Counted from the stretch's first letter, positions 1 to 14,307 are shown. The stretch is 64,000 nt of DNA from Symbiobacterium thermophilum IAM 14863 (GCF_000009905.1 NC_006177.1:3358595-3422594); one strand, 5' to 3'. The notes: generated by a model from the letters alone, not told the origin. Program-made: numbers and translations.

Positions 1-558
1 CAGTCCGCCCACGGCGGCCGAGACGCGGCCGATGCGCCCGCCCTTGCGCAGGTAGTCAAGCTTGTCCAGCGTGAAGTACAGGTGCGAGCTCGCGTTGACC
101 GCCTCGATCACCTCGCGGATCTCCGCGATGGACCGCCCCTGCTCGGCCATCTCGGCGGCGACGAGCACCTGGAGGGCCATCTCACCCGAAAGCGTCCGGG
201 TGTCCACCAGGGTGATGTCCAGTTCGGGCACCAGCGCCCGCGCCGCGCTCGCGGCGTTGTACGAGCCCGAGAGCCCGCAGGAGAGATGCAGCGACAGGAT
301 GGGCAGCCCCGCCTCAGCCGCCCGCCGGTACGCGGTGACGTAGTCGCCCACGGCGGGCTGGGACGTCGTCGGGAACTCGCCCCGCTCCCTCAGCCGCTGG
401 TAGAAAGCGGCCGGGGTCATGTCGACGCCGCTCTGGTAGCTCTCGTCCCCGAAATTGACGGTCAGCGGAACAATATGCAGGCCGTACTGCTCGATCAGAG
501 CCTCCGGCAGATCGACTCCTCCATCTACCACCAGGGTGCAGGAGCGATTATGCGTCAT
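1..558 (-). CDS. DegV family fatty-acid-binding protein (C-terminus cut by window edge)
   Basis: The reading frame starts at ATG 558 and stays open for exactly 186 codons to the window edge, so the C-terminal third is missing. An AGGAGG Shine-Dalgarno lies eight bases upstream. The N-terminus has the DegV signature: a beta strand ending in a D-G-G-V-D-L-P segment near residue 13, then the HIVPLTVNFG strand and a TSQPA motif near residue 70 that in DegV proteins contacts the lipid carboxylate. A Ser-rich LSCGLSGSYNAA loop follows. DegV/FakB proteins bind a fatty acid and, in Firmicutes, can present it to the kinase FakA; that role here is inferred from the family. It is the last gene after the downstream end of the two-component pair, with a hairpin between them. 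Confidence 0.9.
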   Translation of the reverse strand, partial: MTHNRSCTLVVDGGVDLPEALIEQYGLHIVPLTVNFGDESYQSGVDMTPAAFYQRLRERGEFPTTSQPAVGDYVTAYRRAAEAGLPILSLHLSCGLSGSYNAASAARALVPELDITLVDTRTLSGEMALQVLVAAEMAEQGRSIAEIREVIEAVNASSHLYFTLDKLDYLRKGGRIGRVSAAVGGL

Positions 559-668
559 CGTGGATCCTCCTCACCGGGCTGCAGCCGCCGGAGCGGCGGC
601 CCGCCCGCGTCTCCACTCAGCGTACCTTCTCCCGGGCGGCGGCGCATCTGCCCACGGGTCCGATCGCA

Positions 669-708
669 GGGCAGAGTTTGGGCGCCGCGGTGTGCGGCGC
701 CTCTGCCC
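669..708 (-). terminator. Strong hairpin downstream of the response regulator gene
   Basis: Two nested stems (GGGCAGA with TCTGCCC, and GGCGCCGC with GCGGCGCC) form a 15-bp hairpin with a 5-base bulge and the loop GGTGT. It sits just after the stop of the response regulator and before the DegV gene. There is no T tract, so it may be an RNA-stabilising or inefficient termination structure. Confidence 0.55.
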
Positions 709-734
709 AAAGGGATAGTCCGGCTTGTCCCCGA

Positions 735-1400
735 CTAGACCAGGTTGAGTTCCTGAGCCAGCAGGATCGCGTGCACCCGGTCCCGCGCCCCGAGTTTGGC
801 GAAGATGGAGCGCACGTGATGCTTTACAGTACCCTGGCCGATGAAGAGCTTCTCCGCGATATCCTGGTTGGAGGCGCCTGAGGCCATCAGGCGCAGGACC
901 TCGGTCTCCCGCTCGGTGAGCGGCTCGACCAGCGGCCGCGCTTTCGGCCGGCTGGCGGCCATGGAGGAGAGCCGGCTGAACTCCTTCAGGACGCGGGTGG
1001 TAATCTGCGGCTGCAGCAGCGACTCCCCCGCGGCCACGGTGCGGATCGCCTGCGAGAGCTCGTCGTACTCGGCGTCCTTCAGCAGGTACCCGCGCGCGCC
1101 GGCGGCCAGCCCTTCGAAGATGTACTCGTCGTCGTCGAAGGTGGTCAGGATGATGACCCCCGCGGCGGTGCCGCTGCGGACCAGCTCCCGCGTCGCCGTG
1201 ACACCGTCCATCCCCGGCATGCGCACGTCCATCAGGATCACGTCCGGTTTCAGCTCGGCCGCCATCCGCAGGGCCTCCTCGCCGCTCGACGCCTCGCCGA
1301 CCACCTCCATGTCCGGGTTGCGGTTCAGCAACGCGGCGAGCCCCCGCCTGAGCAGGGACTGGTCGTCCACGATCATGATGCGGATCTTCCGTCCGTCCAT
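735..1400 (-). CDS. NarL/FixJ-type response regulator
   Basis: A 221-residue two-component response regulator. Residues 6-120 are the receiver domain, with acidic pair D12-D13, phospho-acceptor D58 in LMDVRMPG, T86-T87 in ILTTFDDDEY and the conserved lysine in LLKDAEYDE. Residues 157-221 are a LuxR-type helix-turn-helix (LTERETEVLRLMASG, IAEKLFIGQGTVKHHV). GGAGGGAGCCCC precedes the ATG. The partner kinase gene ends 13 bases upstream on the same strand, so the pair is co-transcribed and the kinase is the probable phospho-donor. The regulon is not evident; the closest candidate sites are the CCGTCATA direct repeats in the intergenic region upstream of the kinase. Confidence 0.95.
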   Translation of the reverse strand: MDGRKIRIMIVDDQSLLRRGLAALLNRNPDMEVVGEASSGEEALRMAAELKPDVILMDVRMPGMDGVTATRELVRSGTAAGVIILTTFDDDEYIFEGLAAGARGYLLKDAEYDELSQAIRTVAAGESLLQPQITTRVLKEFSRLSSMAASRPKARPLVEPLTERETEVLRLMASGASNQDIAEKLFIGQGTVKHHVRSIFAKLGARDRVHAILLAQELNLV

Positions 1401-1413
1401 GGGGCTCCCTCCA

Positions 1414-3483
1414 TCAGAGACCGATCGGCAGGCTCAATGATACCTGAAAGCCGCCATCACTGCGCGGGCCTGCATCAAACTCCCCGTTGAGCGCCTGCGC
1501 CCGCTCCCTGAGACCCACCAGGCCGAAGCCGGACCGGACCGCCTCCGCACGGTCGCTCCGCCCGAGGTCGTCGTTGACGACCCGGAGCGTCACCCGGTCG
1601 GGCAGCCGGGTGAGGGTAATCTCGACGCGGGTGGGCCGCGCGTGCTTCTGGATGTTGGTGAGGCTTTCCTGCACGGTGCGGAACACGGTCATGCGCGCCG
1701 CCGCCGGCAGGTCGCCGCCCTCGCCGTCCACCCGGAGGATCACCGGTGTACCCGTGGTCTGCATCCAGCGGGTCACCAGGTCCTGGATCGCCCTGGGCAA
1801 CGGCCGGTCGAAGCGGTCCAGGGTCTCCACCATCTCCGCGCTGGAGCGCATGGCGGCCCGGATCACCTCCAGCGCCCGGCGCACGTGTGCGGCAGCCGCC
1901 TCCGGCTCCTCGCCGGCCAGGGCCTCCGCGTTCTGCAGCTCCACGATCACCGCCGTCAGGTGGTGGCCCAGCCCGTCGTGGATCTCCCGGGCCATGCGCA
2001 CCCGCTCCCGGGCGATGGCCATCCGCCTGGCCTCCACCAGCCTGGCCTCCAGCTGCCGGTTCACCTCGCGCAGCTGTTGTGCGTAGAGCATGGACCGGGT
2101 GCGGGCCTCCAGCTGGAGCCGGGTCATCTGCGCCATGACCGCGGCGAAGAAGTAGGTGACGCCGAAGGCCACGGTCAGGGAAAGGGGCGGGACGGCCCCT
2201 CCCCCGCCGATCAGCACGAGGGAGGCGCCGGTGAGCAGCGTCGGGAAGGCCACGGCCGCCACGACGCCCCGCGATCCGCCCGGCATCAGGAAGACCATCT
2301 GGGCGGACACGACGAGGAAGAGCTGGTTCATCAGCGGCTCGCCGGTTGTCCAGACCAGCAGGAGGATCAGCGCGGCCTGGGCCACGACGAAGAAGGCGCG
2401 CCAGGCATACGGGACGGGGCTTACCGACGCCCCCGCGTAGGCCCCCAGCAGCAGGATTGTGAGCAGCAGCACCCGCCACCAGTGCGGGTCGCCGGCCACC
2501 CAGTGTGCGACCAGCATGACCCCGGCGGTGACCGCCAGCACCCCGGCGTTCCAGACGTGGTAGACCCGGATCGGATCCGTGAGCTTCAGCGGCGCCTGCG
2601 GGTCCGGGGGGCCTGCAAACCGGCCGGGGGTGTCCGCCTCGTCCAGCTCCGCCCCCTCCTCGCCCGGGCGCAGGGTGCGGACGGCCGACCGCACCTCCCC
2701 CAACACGGCCTTGGCCTCCAGCCGCGCCTCCCTGACGGCCGCGTAATCGAGTTGTCCGGCGGCCAGCATGTCCCGGAGCCGGCCCTCCAGCGCGGAGAGG
2801 CGGGAGACCAGGCCGGCGTGGATGGTCCGGGCCAGCCGCTCCCTCTCCTCGCTCTCCGCCCGGTGCTCCACCGTGCGGTCGTACTCCCGGAGCACCTCGT
2901 GCCGCTGATTCACGCCATCCAGCAGCTGCCGGGCCAGCTGGCTCTCCCGCTCCTGCTGCAGCATGGTCAGCGTGACCAGGGCGGCGAACACCAGGTAGAG
3001 CAGGTACATGCCGATGCTGACGACCATGCTCGCCCCGGGCACGCCGGGGGGCGTGATGGCGAGGTACAGCGCCAGCCAGAGGGCGGCCAGGGTGCCCACA
3101 AACGGCGCCCACCGTCGGACGGGGATCAGGTAGACCGCCTGGACGGCGACCACCGCGAAGAGAAAGCGGGTGAGCCCGCCGTCCAGCGCGTAGATGGCCG
3201 CCACGAGCAGGGCCTGGGCCAGCAGGTAGAGCTCGTGCCGGATCCCCCTGCTCCAGCCGGGCGCCACCGGACGGATGCGCGACCAGACCGCCAGGTACGC
3301 CCAGCTGAGCCCGACCCCGGCAAGCCGCGCCCAGACAACCCTTGCTGCCGCCTCCCCGGAGAGCCACGAGAGCACCGGCAGGAAAGCCAGCATCAGGGCC
3401 GCAAACAGGTTCACGGGATGGGGATAGCCCGTTCGGAACAGCTGGTCGAGCCTGCGCACGATCCGCCCCTGTATCGCTTCCAT
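1414..3483 (-). CDS. Membrane histidine kinase with duplicated sensor/DHp module
   Basis: A 689-residue kinase read from ATG 3483; an in-frame GTG at 3543 would add 20 residues and lacks a good SD. Two successive modules are visible. Module one has about five hydrophobic segments (roughly residues 20-170), a coiled region and a HisKA_3-like helix pair around H222 (ARTIHAGLVSRLSALE, ending in EVRSAVRTLRP), but no ATPase domain follows. Module two has another set of membrane segments (about residues 310-450), a canonical HisKA_3 at H502 (AREIHDGLGHHLTAVIVEL) and a C-terminal HATPase_c domain (QESLTNIQKHA, SGFGLVGLRERA). It is the likely partner of the response regulator immediately downstream. 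The stimulus is unknown. Confidence 0.93.
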   Translation of the reverse strand: MEAIQGRIVRRLDQLFRTGYPHPVNLFAALMLAFLPVLSWLSGEAAARVVWARLAGVGLSWAYLAVWSRIRPVAPGWSRGIRHELYLLAQALLVAAIYALDGGLTRFLFAVVAVQAVYLIPVRRWAPFVGTLAALWLALYLAITPPGVPGASMVVSIGMYLLYLVFAALVTLTMLQQERESQLARQLLDGVNQRHEVLREYDRTVEHRAESEERERLARTIHAGLVSRLSALEGRLRDMLAAGQLDYAAVREARLEAKAVLGEVRSAVRTLRPGEEGAELDEADTPGRFAGPPDPQAPLKLTDPIRVYHVWNAGVLAVTAGVMLVAHWVAGDPHWWRVLLLTILLLGAYAGASVSPVPYAWRAFFVVAQAALILLLVWTTGEPLMNQLFLVVSAQMVFLMPGGSRGVVAAVAFPTLLTGASLVLIGGGGAVPPLSLTVAFGVTYFFAAVMAQMTRLQLEARTRSMLYAQQLREVNRQLEARLVEARRMAIARERVRMAREIHDGLGHHLTAVIVELQNAEALAGEEPEAAAAHVRRALEVIRAAMRSSAEMVETLDRFDRPLPRAIQDLVTRWMQTTGTPVILRVDGEGGDLPAAARMTVFRTVQESLTNIQKHARPTRVEITLTRLPDRVTLRVVNDDLGRSDRAEAVRSGFGLVGLRERAQALNGEFDAGPRSDGGFQVSLSLPIGL

Positions 3484-3549
3484 ATCCTTATTGTATACCC
3501 CTCTGGCCTTCTGCACTATCCGCGCCGTTGCCCACCCCGCCACCTTATA

Positions 3550-3570
3550 CCGTCATAACGACCCGTCATA
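3550..3570. promoter_or_regulatory. Direct repeat CCGTCATA x2, period 13 bp
   Basis: Two identical octamers CCGTCATA (3550-3557 and 3563-3570) lie between the divergent kinase and aconitase genes, upstream of both. The spacing is a little over one helical turn, as for a dimeric regulator. Operator function is inference. Confidence 0.35.
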
Positions 3571-3580
3571 GGCCTGTCGA

Positions 3581-3609
3581 TTTACGGCTTCGAAAGATTG
3601 TTCTAGAAT
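3581..3609 (+). promoter_or_regulatory. Probable sigma-A promoter of the aconitase gene
   Basis: TTTACG (3581-3586) and TAGAAT (3604-3609) are separated by 17 bp, giving a predicted start near 3616 and a leader of about 124 bases. A second weaker pair, TTGGAT with GAATAT, begins near 3625. Confidence 0.5.
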
Positions 3610-3739
3610 AGAGCCGACGGGAATTGGATTCTCTCTGATATGCTACCGAATATCTAAACTTCTCATGGTCCCAACGGCGGTGCCCGCCGGAGGCGTTCCG
3701 CGGATCGCCAATACTGCCATACGGAAAAGAGGTGCTCAG

Positions 3740-6412
<2,673 letters not shown>

Positions 6413-6626
6413 GCGGGGCCTGCAGTGACCGGTCAGGCTGCCCAGTGAGCGGTGTTCGGCCCACCCGGCTCGTTCACGGCCGGAACGGCTGACGTGGCCG
6501 GTGATGCGGCGTCTGGCACTGGACCTCCAGGTCCGTGCAGACCACCGGCGGAACGGTAGGTTACGCCCAACGCCGTGTGCGGTCCGCTCATGGGGCACCG
6601 AGCACCAAGTGCCAGAGGAAGGTACA

Positions 6627-6668
6627 GGGGCTGTCCCGAAAGCAGATGACTCTGCTTGGGACAGCCCC
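6627..6668. repeat. Long imperfect hairpin resembling an IS or MITE end; possible acnA terminator
   Basis: The outer arms GGGGCTGTCCC and GGGACAGCCCC are perfectly complementary, and the inner arms AAGCAGA and TCTGCTT extend the stem across a two-base bulge to 18 bp around the loop TGAC. GGGCTGTCCC-type sequences are common at IS termini, so this may be a small palindromic element. It lies 215 bp after the acnA stop. The rest of 6413-6849 shows nothing I can recognise. Confidence 0.5.
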
Positions 6669-6849
6669 GTCTGCTTGCTACCGGGTTGGGTGTTTCAGGA
6701 AGCGCCCCGACGATCGCGTGGGATCCGGTGCAGGGTTGGCCGGAACCAAGTCCTGGCCAAGGCGGGGGCTTCTCTCCGGGGCAGATGGTAGGCAAGCGCA
6801 AGCCGGCCGATCTCTAAGTCCCCTGCACAGACTGCCGGCGGAGCTACGG

Positions 6850-7470
6850 CCTCGAACCGGGGATTCGAGGGGGCACGGATGACCATGAGGAGGCGGAATG
6901 TGCACTGGGCAGCGGGAAGCGAGTGCACATTCCGCCTCGAACTGGCGGTTCGAGGGGGAACAGTTGGCGGTGAGAGGGCGAAATGTGCACTGCGCGGCGG
7001 GGGGCAGGTGCACATTCCGCCTTGAACTGGAGGTCTGAGGGGAAACAGTTGCCGGCGAGAAGGCGAAATGTGCACTGCGCTGTGGGGGGCGGGTGCACAT
7101 TCCGCCTTGAACTGGAGGTCTGAGTGGAAACAGTTGCCGGTGAGAAGGCGAACTGTGCACTGTGCGGCGGGGGGCAGGTGCACATTCCGCCTCGAACTGG
7201 CGGTTCGAGGGGGAACAGTTGGCGGTGAGAGGGCGAAATGTGCACTGCGCGGCGGGGGGCAGGTGCACATTCCGCCTCGAACTGGAGGTCTGAGGGGAAA
7301 CAGTTGCCGGCGAGAAGGCGAAATGTGCACTGCGCTGTGGGGGGCGGGTGCACATTCCGCCTTGAACTGGAGGTCTGAGTGGAAACAGTTGCCGGTGAGA
7401 AGGCGAAATGTGCACTGTGCGGCGGGGGGCAGGTGCACATTCCGCCTCGAACTGAGGATTTCGAAGGAAA
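6850..7470. repeat. Tandem array of seven 85-bp units with nested inverted repeats
   Basis: Units start at 6897, 6982, 7067, 7152, 7237, 7322 and 7407, exactly 85 bp apart, with half a unit before the first. Each contains an inverted repeat GGCGAAATGTGCAC / GTGCACATTCCGCC around a G-rich centre, and units 1 and 4 also have the dyad CCTCGAAC-TGGCG-GTTCGAGG. Units 3 and 6 are identical and units 2 and 5 differ at one base, so there is a 255-bp higher-order period from duplication of a three-unit block. Because 85 is not a multiple of three and stops are rare, several frames stay open; these are not convincing genes. Function unknown. Confidence 0.9.
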
Positions 7471-7624
7471 ACGGTGCTGGTGCCCTGCCGCGGGCACCGC
7501 CTCATGCCCTGCCCCGCGCCGAGATGGCGGTGCTGTTCGCTAACCTGTACGGTTTGCCCGGGCGCTGGGGTGCGCCGGCGATCGCCGTGCCCGCGCGCCG
7601 CACTGTGCGCTGGAAGCAGCTCAC

Positions 7625-7656
7625 GGGGGCAGGTCGGACTGAGCCGACCTGCCCCC
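7625..7656 (-). terminator. Perfect 13-bp hairpin after the small Pro/Val-rich gene
   Basis: GGGGGCAGGTCGG and CCGACCTGCCCCC form a perfect stem around ACTGAG, 30 bp past the stop of the minus-strand gene. There is no T run, so termination is likely but not proven. Nothing else is recognisable between 7471 and 7685. Confidence 0.6.
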
Positions 7657-7685
7657 GCATCGCGCCGGCGAGCCCTCCGTGAATC

Positions 7686-8021
7686 TCAGCAGCAGATCGG
7701 CACGCCCCAGACCGCCGGGACCCCGGTGATGAAGGGCTTGCCGAACGGGCTGATCACCGGAGCTGCCGGGAACGGGAAGACCGCGCCGGTGGCGGGAACG
7801 CCGAAGGGGTACGTAACGGGGAAGACGACAGGCGCCGTCGGGGTGGGCAGCGGCACGGCCACCCCCGCGGTGACCGGCGCCGCCACCGGCGTGGCCAGCG
7901 GCTTGCCGAAGGTGGTCGGCGCCGGCAGGGGGATGCCCTTGCCCACCGGCGTCCAGGTCTTGGTCACCAGCGGCGGCGAGGGACAGGTGATCCCGGGAAT
8001 CGGAAAGCCTCCGAAGAACAC
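7686..8021 (-). CDS. Small Pro/Val/Gly-rich protein ending in Cys-Cys, unrecognised
   Basis: A predicted protein of about 111 residues that I do not recognise. It is composed almost entirely of P, V, A, G, T and F, with motifs such as FGGFPIPGI, FPVTYPFGVPATG and FPFPAAPVISPFGKPF, and it ends in VPICC. Lysines are few and there are almost no acidic residues. The SD AGGAGGT at 8028-8034 abuts ATG 8025-8027, too close to serve it, but is six bases from GTG 8019-8021, so I place the start at GTG 8021; the ATG would add two residues. There is no clear signal peptide or membrane helix. A surface, coat or matrix protein is possible from composition only. It is transcribed divergently from the DUF2161-type gene and followed by a hairpin. 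Confidence 0.6.
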   Translation of the reverse strand: MFFGGFPIPGITCPSPPLVTKTWTPVGKGIPLPAPTTFGKPLATPVAAPVTAGVAVPLPTPTAPVVFPVTYPFGVPATGAVFPFPAAPVISPFGKPFITGVPAVWGVPICC

Positions 8022-8180
8022 GCGCATACCTCCTGAAGGGCGAGACGGCTGATGACTTCACTCCCTTTATGCTATGCCCCGCCGTCCCGTGCGGTCCCGA
8101 CCGCGCCGACGGGCAGGATTCGGCGCACCGCTGACGGAATCTCGCAGGAGGACGTCCGCCCTGAAGGAGGTGCTGCCCCG

Positions 8181-8879
8181 TTGGCCGAACGCGCCGAACG
8201 CGACCTGTATGAGCCCGTGAAGTCCCTGCTGGAGGGGCTCGGCTTCACCGTGCGAGGCGAGGTGAACGGCTGCGACCTGGCGGCGGTGCGCGGGGATGAC
8301 CTGGTGATCGTCGAGCTGAAGCGGACCGTAAACCTCGACCTGCTCCTCCAGGCCGTCGACCGGCTCCGCCTGACCGATCTCGTCTACGTCGCGGTGGAGG
8401 CGCCCCGCCGCGCCCGGGGCCGGCGCTGGACCCAGATCCAGCACCTGTGCCGCCGCCTGGGCCTGGGCCTGATGGTCGTGCGCTTCACCGGCGGTGGACC
8501 GGCGGCCGCGGTCCTCTTCGACCCGGAGCCCTGGCGTCCCCGCCCCCGATCCCGGCAGCGGGCGGCGCTGCTGCGCGAGGTTGCCCGGCGTTCCGGAGAC
8601 TACAACGTGGGCGGGTCGACCCGCTCGCCCCTGATCACCGCCTACCGGGAGGAGGCCCTCCGCATCGCGGCCTACCTCCGGGAACAGGGCCCGTCCGCCG
8701 TGCGCACGATCCGGGCAGCCACCGGCGTAGAGGCTGCGGCGCCGATTCTGCAGCGGAACTATTACGGATGGTATGAACGCACCGCACGCGGCGTATACCG
8801 GCTCACGCCCGCCGGGGAGGAGGCCCTGCGCACCTACGCCCACGTCGTGTCCCGGCTGGGCGGCAGGCCGCCGGCCTGA
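8181..8879 (+). CDS. DUF2161-type PD-(D/E)XK nuclease-fold protein
   Basis: A 232-residue protein started at TTG 8181, where AAGGAGGTG lies about ten bases upstream; the frame is open 43 codons further but without an SD. The N-terminal 110 residues look like a PD-(D/E)XK restriction-like fold: E-R-D-L-Y-E-P-V-K near the start, D in GCDLAAVRGDD, and E-L-K in VIVELKRTVN, followed by an LLLQAVDRLRLTDLVYVAV helix-strand pair. The C-terminal part (YREEALRIAAYL, VRTIRAATG, ILQRNYYGWYERTARGVYRLT) resembles a winged helix. This matches my recollection of the DUF2161 (COG5482) family, whose substrate is not established. It precedes the gamma-glutamyltranspeptidase gene by 45 bp and may be co-transcribed with it. 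Confidence 0.75.
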   Translation: MAERAERDLYEPVKSLLEGLGFTVRGEVNGCDLAAVRGDDLVIVELKRTVNLDLLLQAVDRLRLTDLVYVAVEAPRRARGRRWTQIQHLCRRLGLGLMVVRFTGGGPAAAVLFDPEPWRPRPRSRQRAALLREVARRSGDYNVGGSTRSPLITAYREEALRIAAYLREQGPSAVRTIRAATGVEAAAPILQRNYYGWYERTARGVYRLTPAGEEALRTYAHVVSRLGGRPPA

Positions 8880-8924
8880 GGCCGGATCCGCTATGGAAAA
8901 CTTCCATGTCGAGGGGGATGGCGC

Positions 8925-10532
8925 ATGCGCTTCGATCCGCTGGATTATCCGTACCCTTCCCGCCGCAACTGCGTGTACGCGGCCCGGGGCATGGTTGCGA
9001 CCTCGCAGCCGCTGGCCGCGCAGGCGGGGCTGACCGTCCTGCAGCAGGGCGGCAACGCGGTCGATGCGGCCGTCGCCGCCGCCGCGGCGCTCACGGTGGT
9101 CGAGCCCACGTCCAACGGCATCGGCTCCGACGCCTTCGCCCTGGTCTGGGCCGGCGGGCAACTCCACGGCCTCAACAGCAGCGGGCCCGCCCCGCGCAAG
9201 CTGACCCTTGAGAGCCTGAACCGGGCGGGGCTGAGCGAGATGCCCCGCTACGGGCTCGCGCCGGCGATGGTGCCCGGTGCGCCGGCCGCCTGGGTGGAGC
9301 TGAACCGCCGGTTCGGCCGGCTGCCCCTCGCACAGGTCCTGGCCCCGGCGGTCGAGTACGCGGAGCGCGGCTACCCTGTCTCGCCCACCTTGGGCCGGAA
9401 CTGGGAGGCGGCTTACGAGAACTACCGGCGGAACCTCGCCGGAGAGGAGTTCCGCCCCTGGTTCGACACCTTCGCCCCCGCGGGACGGGCGCCGGCGATC
9501 GGAGAGATCTGGCGCTCCCCCGGCCACGCCCGCACCCTCCGGCTGATCGCCGAGACCGCCGGAGAGGCGTTCTACCGGGGCGAGCTCGCCGAGCGCATCG
9601 CCGCCTTCGCCCGGCGCCACGGCGGCTTCCTCGACCTGGAGGATCTGGCATCGTTCCGGCCCGAATGGGTGCAGCCCCTGCATGTCCGTTACCGCGGCTA
9701 CGATGTGTGGGAACTGCCGCCCAACGGACAGGGGCTGGTGGCCCTGATGGCCCTGAACATCCTGAAGGGGTTCTCCTTCGGCTCCCGTGAGGAACCGGAG
9801 GCCTATCACCTGCAGATCGAGGCGATCAAGCTGGCGTTCGCGGACGGCCTCCGCTATATTGCCGATCCGCAGTCGATGGACGTCACGCCCGAAGAGCTGC
9901 TTTCGGACGCCTACGCCGAGGAGCGGCGCAGGCTGATCGGCCGCACCGCGCTCGAGCCCGCGCCCGGGCGGCCGCCGAAGGGCGGGACGGTGTACCTCGC
10001 CGCCGCGGACGCCGAGGGCAACATGGTGTCCTACATCCAGTCCAACTACATGGGGTTCGGCTGCGGCATCGTCATCCCCGAGACGGGCATCGCCCTCAAC
10101 AACCGGGGCCACACCTTCCGGCTCGACCCCGCCCATCCCAACTGCCTCGCCCCGGGCAGGCGGCCGTACAACACCATCATCCCCGGCTTCCTCACCCGCG
10201 ACGGCCAGGCCGTGGGCCCGTTCGGCGTCATGGGCGGGTTCATGCAGCCCCAGGGCCACGTGCAGGTGATCGTGAACGCCATCGACTTCGGCATGAATCC
10301 CCAGGCCTGCCTGGACGCCCCCCGCTGGCGATGGGTGGAGGGGCGAACCGTCGAGATGGAGCACGCCGTCCCGGAACACATCGCGGACGCGCTGGCGCGC
10401 CGGGGCCACGCCGTGCGCTGGGCGCTGGGTTCCGGCGGATTCGGCCGCGGACAGATCATCTGGCGGCAGGACAGCGGCGTGCTGGTCGGCGCGACGGAGC
10501 CACGGACGGACGGCCACGTCGCGGCGTGGTAG
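8925..10532 (+). CDS. Gamma-glutamyltranspeptidase family protein
   Basis: A 535-residue Ntn-hydrolase of the gamma-glutamyltranspeptidase family, which self-cleaves before a catalytic Thr. The N-terminal motif MVATSQPLAAQAGLTVLQQG, the GGNAVDAAVAAAAALTVVEP helix and GIGSDAFALVW are present. The predicted nucleophile is T355 in KGGTVYLAAADAEGNMVSY, followed by NNRGHTF and GVMGGFMQPQGH in the small subunit. No signal peptide is seen, so it is probably cytoplasmic. Cytoplasmic GGT-like proteins are often annotated as glutathione hydrolases or cephalosporin acylase-like, and the true substrate cannot be read here. The SD is weak (GAGGGGGATG before ATG 8925). Confidence 0.92.
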   Translation: MRFDPLDYPYPSRRNCVYAARGMVATSQPLAAQAGLTVLQQGGNAVDAAVAAAAALTVVEPTSNGIGSDAFALVWAGGQLHGLNSSGPAPRKLTLESLNRAGLSEMPRYGLAPAMVPGAPAAWVELNRRFGRLPLAQVLAPAVEYAERGYPVSPTLGRNWEAAYENYRRNLAGEEFRPWFDTFAPAGRAPAIGEIWRSPGHARTLRLIAETAGEAFYRGELAERIAAFARRHGGFLDLEDLASFRPEWVQPLHVRYRGYDVWELPPNGQGLVALMALNILKGFSFGSREEPEAYHLQIEAIKLAFADGLRYIADPQSMDVTPEELLSDAYAEERRRLIGRTALEPAPGRPPKGGTVYLAAADAEGNMVSYIQSNYMGFGCGIVIPETGIALNNRGHTFRLDPAHPNCLAPGRRPYNTIIPGFLTRDGQAVGPFGVMGGFMQPQGHVQVIVNAIDFGMNPQACLDAPRWRWVEGRTVEMEHAVPEHIADALARRGHAVRWALGSGGFGRGQIIWRQDSGVLVGATEPRTDGHVAAW

Positions 10533-10578
10533 CCGGCACTCGGTCTATGGCCCTAGTGTGCTGCAACTCTCCCTCCGT

Positions 10579-10652
10579 ACTTTGGCCCATCCGGGGAGCG
10601 CGAAATGGAGACTTTGTTGCCCTGTTAGGCCAAAGTCCGTGCACGTTACAAT
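10579..10652 (+). promoter_or_regulatory. Candidate promoter and 9-bp dyad upstream of pyruvate:ferredoxin oxidoreductase
   Basis: TTAGGC (10625-10630) and TACAAT (10647-10652) are 16 bp apart. A perfect inverted repeat ACTTTGGCC (10579-10587) and GGCCAAAGT (10628-10636) has its right arm over the -35 and spacer, as an operator might. A small GGCTGC/GCAGCC hairpin sits in the leader at 10674-10692. Confidence 0.4.
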
Positions 10653-10713
10653 AATGTAGGTTAGGCAGCACGACGGCTGCAAGCGGTGCAGCCTGTGATA
10701 GGAGTGTGAGACG

Positions 10714-14265
<3,552 letters not shown>

Positions 14266-14307
14266 GGACACAAGCCCCTGGCCGCAGCGAACCTACAGCA
14301 GTGAGAA

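Noticed and set aside
6850-7470. CRISPR array
   Set aside because: The intervening segments are repeats themselves, not unique spacers, and no cas gene is in the window.
6678-7682. Long open frames over the 85-bp array on both strands (275, 247, 217 and 204 residues)
   Set aside because: The 85-bp period is not a multiple of three and stops are rare at this GC, so all frames stay open through repeat cycling. None has a consistent SD or protein-like composition.
8067-10517. An 816-residue minus-strand frame
   Set aside because: Antisense to the DUF2161-type and gamma-glutamyltranspeptidase genes.
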